Below are positions 26,159-34,641 of a stretch of 64,000 nt of DNA, one piece after another. Every line of letters begins with the position of its first letter. Positions within the stretch are counted from its first letter, which is position 1. Source of the stretch: an uncultured Oscillospiraceae bacterium (GTDB taxonomy: Bacteria > Bacillota > Clostridia > Oscillospirales > Acutalibacteraceae); NCBI GenBank assembly GCA_900544715.1, contig UQWL01000007.1:1-64000 (forward strand), in the 5' to 3' direction. The notes under the pieces are model-generated. The model had not been told where the DNA came from. It was given only the letters and a program-made list of their open reading frames with translations, and made no database searches. The position numbers and the translations under genes were made by a program.

Positions 26159-27547
26159 GTGAAAAGGATTCTAACGTTTTATCAAATTACGGATTTGCAT
26201 TTCTATGCCGCACAATCGCTCGGCGCATGCGGCCCGGAGTGGGAGCGCAGAGCAAAATACGATCAGAAATGCGTGGCGGAGAGCGAGGCGATCATTGACT
26301 GCGCCTTTGAAAAGCTGATCGCAGACCGGGAGACGGAAATCGTCCTGATTAGCGGAGATCTTGTTTGTGATGGGGAAAAGGCAGGGCATCTGGAGCTGAA
26401 AAAGAAGCTCGACCGCTTAGCGGCAGGCGGAAAACGGGTTTTTGTGCTCACCGCAACGCATGATATCCACCCGGAGCCAAAGGGCTATTCCGCAGAAAGA
26501 GGCGAATATATCATCGACGGCCTGTCAAAGCCTGAGCTGCTGGAGCTTTACTGGGATTTTGGGCCGAGGGATGCGCTATCCGTCCATGAGGCGAGCTTTT
26601 CCTATGTATCGCGCATTGCAGAGGGCTATCGGCTCTTTGTGCTCAACGATGATGGAAACGGCTTTGAAAACAACTTTTATGGCTATAGCAACGCGCAGCT
26701 GCTCTGGCTGCAGGAGCAGCTGCGCCTCGGCCGAGAGAGCGGAGACGTGCTGCTCGCAATGGGGCATCATCCCTTGCTGCCGCCAAGCCCGATCTATCCG
26801 GTCTTTTCCCCCGGAGAAATGCTCGCAAATGGGGAAACCGTTGCGCAGCTGCTCGCGGATTCCGGCGTGCGTTTCCTGTTCACGGGGCATACCCACATGC
26901 AGAATATCAGCTCCTATGAAAGCCCGCGGGGGAACCGTCTGTTTGAAATCAACACCGCGAGCCTGATCGGCTACCCGAGCCCGATTCGGAAGATGACGCT
27001 GGACGGGCAATTGATGAAAATCGAGACGCGGCACATCGAGAATCCGGCCTTCGATATGGGTGGAAAGACCTATCTCACATATAGCCGCGACCATTTTGAA
27101 TTTATGCTGCGCGATATTTTTGATTCGCTTGCAAACGATTACGATCGGTTCTGTGAAATCTCCCCAAGCTTCAGTCTACCGCGAGAAACAGCCGAAAAAC
27201 TGCGCGTACCGCTCCATGCGTTGGGGAAGTTTCTCAGCCGGCTGACCTTTGAGAAGGCGGGCCGCCTGCTGATGTGCCAGGCGGACATTTCGAAGGAAAT
27301 GTACCCTGTGCGGCTGTGTGACTTTTTGATCACCGTGATCCGGAATATCTATGGCGGCGATGAGCCCTATGCGCCCGGCACGCCGGAGCATGATTCCTTT
27401 ATAGCGCTTTATGGTCGGATCGCGCCGCTGCTGCACAGGCTGAAACCGGATGTGGATTTTGACAGTGTGCTGGAAGGGGCTTTGTACGACGCGGGTTACC
27501 CGGATAACAATGCGGTGCTCGAAGTCCCCCGTTATATCCCGGAATAA
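26159..27547 (+). CDS. Metallophosphoesterase (calcineurin-like)
   Basis: 462 residues, no signal peptide. Metal-binding motifs: TDLHFY (D12, H14), SGDLVCDGE (62-70), TATHDI (the usual GNHD is changed to ATHD), GHHPLL and GHTHMQN. The first half of the two-domain surface phosphoesterase at 15888 is similar in motif layout (same GH-H-QN ending). The start is GTG at 26159, set by an in-frame stop 15 bp upstream; GGAAAGG is only about 2-3 bp away, so translation may be weak or linked to the leader. Lying between two sugar transporters, it may dephosphorylate an imported sugar phosphate or phosphodiester; this is inference. Confidence 0.85.
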   Translation: MKRILTFYQITDLHFYAAQSLGACGPEWERRAKYDQKCVAESEAIIDCAFEKLIADRETEIVLISGDLVCDGEKAGHLELKKKLDRLAAGGKRVFVLTATHDIHPEPKGYSAERGEYIIDGLSKPELLELYWDFGPRDALSVHEASFSYVSRIAEGYRLFVLNDDGNGFENNFYGYSNAQLLWLQEQLRLGRESGDVLLAMGHHPLLPPSPIYPVFSPGEMLANGETVAQLLADSGVRFLFTGHTHMQNISSYESPRGNRLFEINTASLIGYPSPIRKMTLDGQLMKIETRHIENPAFDMGGKTYLTYSRDHFEFMLRDIFDSLANDYDRFCEISPSFSLPRETAEKLRVPLHALGKFLSRLTFEKAGRLLMCQADISKEMYPVRLCDFLITVIRNIYGGDEPYAPGTPEHDSFIALYGRIAPLLHRLKPDVDFDSVLEGALYDAGYPDNNAVLEVPRYIPE

Positions 27548-27565
27548 GAGAGGAGAAGCGACCCG

Positions 27566-29035
27566 ATGGAACGATATGTACCTAAAAAAGAATGGATGGC
27601 TTATGCGGTTGGCGCGCTTGGTCAGGGCATGGTTTATGCGATTATGAGCTCCTACATATCCGATTTTTATATGAATGTGCTCAAGCTTGCGCCGGTTTTC
27701 GTTTTGCTGCTGATGCTGCTCGCGCGCGTGTGGGATGCGGTCAACGACCCGATCATGGGTTATATTGCGGATCGCGCGAACCCAAAGCGTGGAAAAATGC
27801 GCCCCTATCTACTGTATACTCCAATCCCGATAGCCATTCTGACGATCCTTCTGTTTTATGCGCCCAAGCTGTCTGGAACACAGTTGATGGTATATGCGGC
27901 GGTCACCTATGTTGCATGGGGCATGATCTATACCGCGTCCGACGTGCCGTTTTGGAGCCTGCCAAATGTGATGACGCCGAACCCTGCGGAGCGCGGCGAG
28001 ATTATCAGCAAGGGCAAAACGGCGAATGGCGTAGGCTCGGCTGTGCCAATCGTATTTTTTATGGCCCTCGGGTTTATCTTGCCAAAATTCAACCTCAGCG
28101 GCACGGAGCTTGAAAAGACGAAATATATGACGATTGCGCTCATTTGCGCCATCCTCGGCAACATTTTGTTTGCGCGCGTTTATTTTAAAGCTAAGGAGCA
28201 TATTGTGCTCCCCAACCCGCCAAAGCGGAAGAAAGGGGAGAAAACTGCCCTCCAGCTTATCCTCGGCTGTAAACCGTTGATGCTGACCGCGATCATGGGC
28301 ATTTTATCCTCGGCCCGGTATATGTATCAGGCGGGCGCGGTTCATGTGGCGCGCTACAGCTTCTATATCGGCAAGGATTTAACCGGCTTGGTCGGCGCGG
28401 AGAAGGAAGCTGCCCTTCAGGGCAACATCAGCCTGGTTTCCACCGTTTTCCAGGTGGCAAGCGCGGTGGGCATGTTTGGGGCGATGCTGCTGATGCCGGC
28501 GTTGTTTAAAAAATTCAACTATAAGCAGCTGATTATTTCTACCTCTCTTGTGGGAGCGGCCTCCAGCATGGTAATCTGGTTTTTGGGCTATGAGCGCTTC
28601 TGGCTGTGCATTCCGTTTTTTGTAATTTCTTGCATCCCGTTGGGCGCGATTAATGTTTGCCTCGGCGCAATGATCGGGGACTGCCTGGATTATATGGAAT
28701 GGCAAACCGGCACACGGCTCACGGGCATGGGCTCGGCGATCCAGAGCTTTGTGGCAAAGCTCGGCAACGCCGTCAGCACAAGCTTCATCATCGTGATGTA
28801 TATGATCGTGAACCTGAATGTGGCGGATATCAGTGCCAACGTAACGGCGAACCCGCTTGCCATGAGCGCCACGATCCGGTCGGGCATGTTCAGCCTGATT
28901 TCGATTATTCCGGCAGTTTCCCTCCTGCTGTGCACGATTCCGCTGTTTTTCTATGATTTGGTGGGTGAGAAAAAGGATCGTGTTACGCGAGAACTCGCGG
29001 AGCAGCGAAAAGAAAAGGGCATCGTGATCCACTAA
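27566..29035 (+). CDS. GPH-family (MFS) sugar:cation symporter
   Basis: 489 residues, 12 predicted helices, with the family loop DRANPKRGKMRPYLL (about 71-85) and the central DCLDYMEWQTGTRLTGMG. It belongs to the same family as the product of 24351-25832 but is clearly distinct in sequence. GAGAGGAG precedes the ATG and the gene starts 18 bp after the phosphoesterase, so both are co-transcribed from the repeat-borne promoter. A terminator follows at 29079. Confidence 0.86.
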   Translation: MERYVPKKEWMAYAVGALGQGMVYAIMSSYISDFYMNVLKLAPVFVLLLMLLARVWDAVNDPIMGYIADRANPKRGKMRPYLLYTPIPIAILTILLFYAPKLSGTQLMVYAAVTYVAWGMIYTASDVPFWSLPNVMTPNPAERGEIISKGKTANGVGSAVPIVFFMALGFILPKFNLSGTELEKTKYMTIALICAILGNILFARVYFKAKEHIVLPNPPKRKKGEKTALQLILGCKPLMLTAIMGILSSARYMYQAGAVHVARYSFYIGKDLTGLVGAEKEAALQGNISLVSTVFQVASAVGMFGAMLLMPALFKKFNYKQLIISTSLVGAASSMVIWFLGYERFWLCIPFFVISCIPLGAINVCLGAMIGDCLDYMEWQTGTRLTGMGSAIQSFVAKLGNAVSTSFIIVMYMIVNLNVADISANVTANPLAMSATIRSGMFSLISIIPAVSLLLCTIPLFFYDLVGEKKDRVTRELAEQRKEKGIVIH

Positions 29036-29078
29036 CCAGTTGCATTTTGAACGCAGAACAACAAAAAAACAGGCTTCC

Positions 29079-29120
29079 AGGGCGGCCCTCCGTAAGAAAG
29101 GCCGCCCTTGTGTTAGTTTT
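29079..29120 (+). terminator. Terminator after GPH transporter 2
   Basis: AGGGCGGCC (29079-29087) and GGCCGCCCT (29100-29108), 12-nt loop, followed by TGTGTTAGTTTT. Confidence 0.75.
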
Positions 29121-29457
29121 ATATGTTATACTAACAATTTCAGCAGCTTTTTTCTAAGATATCTACTAACTCTATCAGCAAAGATATTATAAAACTCTCC
29201 TTGTTCATTTTTTAATTATGATTTTTCGATTTATTTACATAGAATTATACTATGAAGGATACTATGATTCAATCTGTCATATATTATTGCAAGTGTCAGG
29301 CTTATATTTACAAATCCAAATAAAAAGAAAAACGATATTGTCAAACCCTGTCGTTTTTTATATATTCACATAAAGAATTAGACATCCCCCCAACGGGCGG
29401 GCTTCATAAAACAGTAAAATTGAAAAAATCTGAAAACTTTGTGTTTTCAGGGGAACT
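29121..29457. other. AT-rich intergenic spacer, no gene seen
   Basis: Much richer in A and T than the surrounding genes, without a supported reading frame. A short hairpin CTGAAAAC/GTTTTCAG lies near 29430-29450. The change in composition marks the left edge of the probable island that contains the recombinase remnant and oleate hydratase. Confidence 0.5.
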
Positions 29458-29479
29458 CGGCGTGACCGAAGTCACGCCG
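29458..29479. terminator. Hairpin at the recombinase stop codon
   Basis: CGGCGTGAC-CGAA-GTCACGCCG, a perfect 9-bp stem overlapping the stop codon of the recombinase remnant. A T-rich tail (TTTCCTTTTTC) follows on the plus strand. Confidence 0.55.
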
Positions 29480-29740
29480 TTTCCTTTTTCATCAGTTCGT
29501 CCAGTGGGATAAAACCGATGCCATCGTATTGGGTGCGAATATGCCGTACCTGTTTTCCACTGGACTTGTCCGGTGCATCTACATAGATTGCCTGGAAAGC
29601 TCTTTCAGGGCGTAAGGACCGAGTTCCTTAATATTTTTGTTCTGTCGTTCCTGTACTTTGATTTCCTGCTGCAAGGTGATGACCTCGACTTCCAACTGCT
29701 TCTGCTCGGTTTCGTTTGGGGTTTTAAGGCTTTGGGTTGG
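29472..29740 (-). pseudogene. C-terminal remnant of a large serine recombinase (DUF4368 type), frameshifted
   Basis: Two reading frames together give the coiled-coil part and tail of a serine recombinase as found on clostridial transposons: an upstream frame with QLEVEVITLQQEIKVQERQ and ELGPYALKEL, and, one base out of frame, AIYVDAPDKSSGK followed by YDGIGFIPLDELMKKETA and a stop at 29472. The break lies at CTTTCC, where one T appears missing from a T-run. The N-terminal catalytic domain is absent. It is a scar of a mobile element next to the oleate hydratase gene. Confidence 0.7.
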
Positions 29741-29846
29741 GAACTGTCTGCCAAAGGCAGATTGTTTCAAACCCAAAGTTCGCAGAGATAGCTGCAAATC
29801 GGCGCAAGAGGTGCAGCTCCTTGTTCGGAGCGCAGCGACGAAAAAC

Positions 29847-29871
29847 AGCCCTGACGAAAAGTGTCAGGGCT
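29847..29871 (-). terminator. Terminator of the oleate hydratase gene
   Basis: AGCCCTGAC (29847-29855) and GTCAGGGCT (29863-29871) form a 9-bp stem; on the minus strand TGTTTTTC follows. Confidence 0.7.
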
Positions 29872-29884
29872 GCTGCCTCGCAGA

Positions 29885-29925
29885 GCGCACGATACAGGTC
29901 GCCAGACCCTGTATCGTGCGCTTTT
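29885..29925 (+). terminator. Strong hairpin downstream of the oleate hydratase stop
   Basis: GCGCACGATACAGG (29885-29898) and CCTGTATCGTGCGC (29908-29921), 14-bp perfect stem and 9-nt loop, followed on the plus strand by TTTTG. It would stop plus-strand read-through; on the minus strand it stabilises the mRNA end. Confidence 0.65.
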
Positions 29926-29937
29926 GTTACCAAGGGA

Positions 29938-31713
29938 TTAAATTACATTATGCTCTTTCAGCAGTTTTCCAATCTCAGTTCCATCGATTTTCTTCAGTAC
30001 TTCTCTCAGAGCAATACGCTCCTTGAAGCCCAGCTCCATGTCGGTGATTTTCTTGCCGTCCCGCAGCGCCACAGTGGCGTTCAGCAAATCACGAACATCA
30101 TAGACGCTGCCCCAGACCTCCGGCACACCACGATCTATATTCAGCAGGGTGTAGACGGCCTCCATGGCAGTACGGATGGAATATTCGGTGGTGAAAACAG
30201 TGTCTCTGGGCGTCTCTGCAAAATTTCCGATAAACGCAAAGTTGACAGAGCCATCCGGCACAACATCAGGTCTGTCTCCGCATTCACGAGGCTGGAAATA
30301 GGCGCTGGCAAAGGGCATCATCACAGGAACGGTATTGGCACTGTGGCTTGCCAACTGCTCAATCTGGTCTTCGGGAACGCCCAGATGATAGAGCCATTCT
30401 TCGCAGATTTCCATGCCGGTGCAGTCACGCATAGGCTTTTTCACGAAGTCGCCGGGACGATCAGAGAACATTCCGTAAAGCCATACCAGTACCTGTCCCT
30501 TGGGCTGGTTCCGGTACTGGGGCTGACGATTGATCGTCCAGCTAAGAAGCCAGCTGGAATCCTTGACCGTGACAATGCCGCCCGTGACCACCTTTCCGGA
30601 CAGCGGATCACGCTTGCAGATCTTCCGGATGTAGGGCAGGATCTTTTCGTCCAGGGTATTGACCGTGGCGCTGACCCAGTTGCTGTCCTCAGGGTCGGTG
30701 CAGAATTTGTCGGGGCATCCAAAGGCGGGATCCTGGGCCGCAATCTTCCTCCAGAGGCTGAAAGAACCGCCTTCGTGAATTTCGCCGTCCATGCCGGTAG
30801 CTTTGGTCTGACTGCCGTAGGTGGAGTTTTCCACATTACTGCCGTTGGTGTAGAAGACTAGATCGTCCTCCGTCAGGTCGATATTCTCGGTTTTACCGTC
30901 CCGCTCCACTACGATGGTCTTTGCCAGCTTCATGCCGTCGCGGATGTCAAACAGGACATTCATGACCTTGACGTCATAATGGAACTGGACGCCATGCTCT
31001 TCCAGATACTTGACCATGGGAAGCACCATGGACTCATACTGATTGTACTTCGTGAATCGCAGGGCGGTAAAGTCCGGCAGGCCGCCGATGTGATGAATGT
31101 AACGCTGCATATACCGCTTCATTTCCAGAGCACTTTGGTCATCCTTGAATGCAAACATGGTGCGCCAATACATCCAGAAATTGGTGTTAAAGACTTCCTC
31201 ATCGAACAGCTCTGTCATTTTTACATTGTCCAACTGCTCGTCCGGAGTCATGAACAGCTTCATAATTTCCATGCAGCCCTTGTCCGACAGGCCAAACCGC
31301 TTGCCAGTGTGGGCATCCTCGCCCTGATTTTGGGTTGCCCGGCACAGGGAATAGTTGGGGTCTTTCTTGTTCAGCCAGTAGTATTCGTCCAGAACGCTGA
31401 CACCATCGGTTTCGATGGAAGGAATGGAGCGGAACAAGTCCCACATGCATTCGAAGTGGTTGTCCATCTCCCGTCCGCCCCGCATAACATAGCCCACACT
31501 GGTCATCTGGTCGCCATCCAAAGCACCGCCTGGGCGGGAATCCCGTTCCAGAATATGAATATGTTTTCCGGACATCTGGGCATCCCGAACCATAAAACAA
31601 GCCGCAGAAAGGGAGGCCAGTCCGCTGCCAATCAGATAGGCGGATTTGTGGTCAACACCCTCTGGCTTTTCGGGTCGTGCAAATGCTTCATAATTACCGC
31701 TGGAATAATACAT
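29938..31713 (-). CDS. ohyA: Oleate hydratase (FAD-dependent)
   Basis: 591 residues, full length for the myosin-cross-reactive-antigen/oleate hydratase family, which adds water to cis-9 (or cis-12) double bonds of free fatty acids, giving hydroxy fatty acids, and detoxifies unsaturated fatty acids at the membrane. Seen: FAD fold YLIGSGLASLSAACFMVRD with the GSGLAS dinucleotide loop, ERDSRPGGALDG, and GGREMDNHFECMWDL. ATG at 31713 is preferred over one 15 bp earlier because GGAGGT lies within that stretch. The TetR gene upstream probably controls it. Base and codon use differ from neighbours and a recombinase scar follows it, suggesting transfer. Confidence 0.95.
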   Translation of the reverse strand: MYYSSGNYEAFARPEKPEGVDHKSAYLIGSGLASLSAACFMVRDAQMSGKHIHILERDSRPGGALDGDQMTSVGYVMRGGREMDNHFECMWDLFRSIPSIETDGVSVLDEYYWLNKKDPNYSLCRATQNQGEDAHTGKRFGLSDKGCMEIMKLFMTPDEQLDNVKMTELFDEEVFNTNFWMYWRTMFAFKDDQSALEMKRYMQRYIHHIGGLPDFTALRFTKYNQYESMVLPMVKYLEEHGVQFHYDVKVMNVLFDIRDGMKLAKTIVVERDGKTENIDLTEDDLVFYTNGSNVENSTYGSQTKATGMDGEIHEGGSFSLWRKIAAQDPAFGCPDKFCTDPEDSNWVSATVNTLDEKILPYIRKICKRDPLSGKVVTGGIVTVKDSSWLLSWTINRQPQYRNQPKGQVLVWLYGMFSDRPGDFVKKPMRDCTGMEICEEWLYHLGVPEDQIEQLASHSANTVPVMMPFASAYFQPRECGDRPDVVPDGSVNFAFIGNFAETPRDTVFTTEYSIRTAMEAVYTLLNIDRGVPEVWGSVYDVRDLLNATVALRDGKKITDMELGFKERIALREVLKKIDGTEIGKLLKEHNVI

Positions 31714-31791
31714 AATAAATACCTCCATATAAGTTGGTTTTGATTGATGTCATCATTATAATAGCGGTTTCGAAAGGCGCCTACAATCAAC

Positions 31792-31834
31792 AGAAATGCC
31801 GTCATGATAAAACTCTTATCATGACGGCATTTCT
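31792..31834. promoter_or_regulatory. 19-bp perfect inverted repeat between tetR and ohyA
   Basis: Arms 31792-31810 and 31816-31834 (core ATGCCGTCATGATAA / TTATCATGACGGCAT) are perfect with a 5-nt loop. It could terminate the TetR transcript or be an operator. A TATAAT-type -10 for ohyA lies about 30 bp further on (31758-31763 on the plus-strand scale). Confidence 0.7.
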
Positions 31835-31865
31835 GCTTGAATTTTAATCAAACCAGTGAATTTGT

Positions 31866-32429
31866 TTAGATTTTTCCGGTATGGTACGCTTCCAGTGCCC
31901 GGGAAAAATTCCCCTGCATCAGTAGGTAGAGACGGTTGACGATCTGTTTCGGATCTTCTTTCATATCGCCCCGTATCCAGTCCAGCATCAGACCCACAAA
32001 TGCGTACTTGTAGAAGTGGGCGATGAAGGATTTGTCCTCATCACTTACCTGTTTGCCAGCAGCCTCCTCGTTGACTACATTCAGAAGTAGCCCGTAGGTG
32101 ACCTGATATAAGTAACGCTCCACCTGCTCGCGGCTGACAGAACGATATACATTCATGATGAATGGCTTATTTTCTTCGACTGCCTCAAATATCTGCAAAA
32201 GTCCCTGCTGCCAGGTATCGTATGTTTTGTTCCCAGCCAGAGCCTTAGCAGCATCCTCCGCGCAGGACCATTCTACCAGATCGTAGATGTCTTTGAAATG
32301 ATAATAGAAGGTCATACGGTTGATTCCGCAGTCCTCCGCAATATCGTTAATGGTGATTTTATCCAAAGGCTTTTTAAGAAGTAGATTTTTAAGCGATGCC
32401 TCCATCGCTCGTTTTGTAATCTGAGACAT
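31866..32429 (-). CDS. TetR/AcrR family regulator
   Basis: 187 residues. The N-terminal helix-turn-helix is ITINDIAEDCGINRMTFYYHF (about residues 25-45), followed by YDLVEW; the C-terminal ligand domain is helical, of the TetR_C type seen in DhaS-like regulators. GAGAGGTGG lies before the ATG. It precedes ohyA on the same strand and is most simply its fatty-acid-responsive repressor (inference). An imperfect palindrome sits in its own promoter region (32450-32470). Confidence 0.85.
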   Translation of the reverse strand: MSQITKRAMEASLKNLLLKKPLDKITINDIAEDCGINRMTFYYHFKDIYDLVEWSCAEDAAKALAGNKTYDTWQQGLLQIFEAVEENKPFIMNVYRSVSREQVERYLYQVTYGLLLNVVNEEAAGKQVSDEDKSFIAHFYKYAFVGLMLDWIRGDMKEDPKQIVNRLYLLMQGNFSRALEAYHTGKI

Positions 32430-32449
32430 GAGAAACCACCTCTCCGGTT

Positions 32450-32470
32450 TATGATACGATGTATACCATA
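32450..32470. promoter_or_regulatory. Candidate TetR operator
   Basis: TATGATAC-GAT-GTATACCATA: ATAC/GTAT arms around GAT with outer TATG/CATA, about 20 bp before the tetR start. Imperfect; assignment is by position. Confidence 0.4.
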
Positions 32471-32553
32471 ATGAACGTTCTTTTGAAATAGCGCTTCGCT
32501 GCTAAAAACTTTTTAACACAAATAATACTAGAAAGATGTGAACAATTCTACAT

Positions 32554-32793
32554 TCATTTTAGTACAGTAGAGATACCATGCTGTTTTGCAAACTTGCTTA
32601 CCACCCTCCGCTGTTCCTCGCTGTACGGCACGAGCCGGAAAGAGAAGCATCCTTTTGCAATCTCAAAAGACTTGCAGCCGATTTTTGCAGCGTCACCTCC
32701 ATTCGCTTTATATATGGTTTGAGAAAGGTATAATTGTTCCAATCTTTCAAAAGTTTTTTGGGATTTTTTAAAAAGATCTCGAAAGCAAAACAA
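32554..32793 (-). CDS. Small hypothetical protein or gene fragment (up to 79 aa)
   Basis: A frame ending in GISTVLK with a C-terminal half (KSFEIAKGCFSFRLVPYSEEQRR) that reads like a real basic protein, while the first 30 residues are AT-rich and less convincing. No good ribosome binding site was found at the first start. It may be the tail of a lost mobile-element gene. The remainder of 32471-32999 holds no other supported gene. Confidence 0.3.
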   Translation of the reverse strand: MFCFRDLFKKSQKTFERLEQLYLSQTIYKANGGDAAKIGCKSFEIAKGCFSFRLVPYSEEQRRVVSKFAKQHGISTVLK

Positions 32794-32851
32794 TAGGATT
32801 GATTTGATATGATTATAATGGATAAATCTATTGTGTTTGCATGAGGGTAGA

Positions 32852-32896
32852 AAAATAAGCGGTACTCAGTTTCAAAAGCCAAGTACCGCCTATTTT
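32852..32896. terminator. Bidirectional terminator-like hairpin
   Basis: AAAATAAGCGGTACT (32852-32866) and AGTACCGCCTATTTT (32882-32896) pair with one mismatch, with A/T tails on both strands. It separates the AT-rich island from the TauE gene. Confidence 0.65.
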
Positions 32897-32999
32897 CTTG
32901 TTAGCCAACCCCGTCTGGTAGATGCCGTATTTTAGTGAATTTGTGCTTTCACTGTTTTATGGACACCCGCCCAAGCAGGAAGCCTGTTTTTTTCCTCTA

Positions 33000-33770
33000 C
33001 TAACCGAAGACCTTCACCGCAATCATTGCCGCTCCCAGCACCACCAGCACGATGCCCGTGATCCGGTTAAGCAATTTGGGGCTCGCCTTATTGGCAAACA
33101 GCGCTGCCACGCGCGCGCCTGCCAAGGTGGCAGCAATACAGACGATCAGCGCGAGCGGGTCCGGCATGCCGCCGATCGCCACATGGGATACCGCGCCGGT
33201 GAGGGCGGTAAACGTCATGATAAATACGCTGGTGCCGACCGCCGTTTTTAATTCGTACCCCAGCACGCTTGTGAGAATCAACAGCAGCATCATGCCGCCG
33301 CCCGCGCCGATAAACCCGCAGATAAAACCGATCAGCACGCCGCATAATATGGATTCGACCGCCTTGCGGTCGGCACTTTTGGCGGCAAGCGCCGCCTTTG
33401 TGGTCATCACAGGCCTCACAATAAACTTAACGCCGAGCAGCGTCGTCATAAAAACGGAAAAACCACCCATTGTGCTGTTGGGCACGAGGGAGGCGATATA
33501 ACTGCCCACCATCGTGAATACCAGCACGGAGCAGAGCATGATGAGTCCGTTTTTGATATCCAGATTTTTGTGTTTCCCGTAAGTATAAGCGGAGATTGCC
33601 GAGGCGAGCACATCGGAAGCGAGCGCGATGGCAACCGCCTCATAGGCGGGCACGTTTAAAAACGTGATCAGCATCGGCGAAATGACCGCGGCGGCGGAAA
33701 GCCCCGCCAATCCGGTTCCAATGCCGGCACCGAGCCCGGCAATGATATAGACGAGCAATTTAACCGCCAT
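33000..33770 (-). CDS. TauE/SafE family anion exporter
   Basis: 256 residues, about eight membrane helices. The two family repeats are visible: GLGAGIGTGLAGLSAAAV (12-29) and GFICGFIGAGGGMMLL in the second half. Members export sulfite, sulfoacetate or related organosulfur anions; the substrate here is unknown. It overlaps the MarR gene by 11 bp, so it is translated together with its likely regulator. Confidence 0.88.
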   Translation of the reverse strand: MAVKLLVYIIAGLGAGIGTGLAGLSAAAVISPMLITFLNVPAYEAVAIALASDVLASAISAYTYGKHKNLDIKNGLIMLCSVLVFTMVGSYIASLVPNSTMGGFSVFMTTLLGVKFIVRPVMTTKAALAAKSADRKAVESILCGVLIGFICGFIGAGGGMMLLLILTSVLGYELKTAVGTSVFIMTFTALTGAVSHVAIGGMPDPLALIVCIAATLAGARVAALFANKASPKLLNRITGIVLVVLGAAMIAVKVFG

Positions 33771-34203
33771 TTTGATAATCCTCCCTAATGTTGCGGGCTA
33801 TTTTGTGGAAAGCGGCCTTTACAGTTTCCAGCTCATCCACTGGAATGCCGCGATAGATGGTGTTGAAAAAATCCTGCTGCATCTGCTGCGCCTCCCGGAC
33901 GGCCGGCATGGCCTCAGGTTGCAGCTTTAAATGGATTAGGCGGCGGTCGCGCTGATCCTGCTCGCCTTTGAGATAGCCTTTGCGTAACAGGGAATCGACA
34001 GATTTGCAGACATGGGATTTGGAAAGCGCACGGTATTCAACGATATCCCGCGAGGTGTCATAGGGCTGATTGTTGGCGAGAAACAGGAGGATATCAATTT
34101 CATTTTTGGTAAGATGATAGTTGCTGCTGATCTCCTTGCATCGGTTTCCGTAGAGGTGCTTAATCATTTTAGTGGTCTGGATGAGGCGGACGACATCCTG
34201 CAT
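33760..34203 (-). CDS. MarR family regulator
   Basis: 147 residues, winged helix-turn-helix of MarR type: LTKNEIDILLFLANN, SRDIVEYRALSKSHVCKSVDSL (recognition helix) and the wing QDQRDRRLIHLKL. First gene of a two-gene operon with the TauE exporter. AAAGGAG precedes the ATG. GTTCA...TGAAC inverted words at 34221-34246 around the promoter are a plausible auto-repression site. Confidence 0.88.
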   Translation of the reverse strand: MQDVVRLIQTTKMIKHLYGNRCKEISSNYHLTKNEIDILLFLANNQPYDTSRDIVEYRALSKSHVCKSVDSLLRKGYLKGEQDQRDRRLIHLKLQPEAMPAVREAQQMQQDFFNTIYRGIPVDELETVKAAFHKIARNIREDYQNGG

Positions 34204-34283
34204 TTGGGAACACTCCTTTATTGTTCACTATTCAATGGTGCATTTTTGAACTATTATTGCAGATGTACGGAAAAAAGTCAAGG

Positions 34284-34322
34284 GGATAAAAAGAGACCTT
34301 CGCAAAGCATTTTGCGAAGGTC
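34284..34322 (-). terminator. Terminator of the ABC-ATPase/HPr-like operon
   Basis: GACCTTCGCAAA (34295-34306) and TTTGCGAAGGTC (34311-34322), 12-bp perfect stem with 4-nt loop; on the minus strand TCTTTTTATCC follows. Confidence 0.85.
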
Positions 34323-34372
34323 CCTTGAAAGATTCCTTTTTATGGGATGCGCTTTCAACAGCATTGTTTGGA

Positions 34373-34600
34373 TTACGGCTGATATTCCCGAAGCTGTTCG
34401 AAAACCTCCGCGCAGTCCTCGCTGTGGATGACCAGTGTGACGGGCTTCGAGAGATCCAGACTGAAAATGCCCATGATGGATTTGGCGTTTACCGTATAGC
34501 GGCCGGAAACGAGATCCGTATCGAATGGATAACGGGACATGAGCTCTACAAAGGCTTTCACGCGTTCAATGGAATCAAGCTGTAGGGTGATTTTTTGCAT
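34373..34600 (-). CDS. HPr-family protein lacking the active-site histidine (Crh-like)
   Basis: 75 residues with the HPr fold pattern. VNAKSIMGIFSL (37-48) contains the equivalent of regulatory Ser46 (here S41). The position of His15, which takes phosphate from enzyme I, falls near S10 in LDSIERVKAF, so no phosphorylatable histidine or following Arg-Pro is present. It therefore cannot act in sugar phosphotransfer and resembles Crh-type proteins that, when phosphorylated on Ser by HPr kinase, help CcpA. It follows the sugar ABC ATPase gene by 41 bp, before a shared terminator. Function is inferred; whether HPr kinase recognises it is unknown. Confidence 0.75.
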   Translation of the reverse strand: MQKITLQLDSIERVKAFVELMSRYPFDTDLVSGRYTVNAKSIMGIFSLDLSKPVTLVIHSEDCAEVFEQLREYQP

Positions 34601-34641
34601 GGTGATAACGCTCCTTTCTCCGTCAGGCGGCTGAAATGGTT

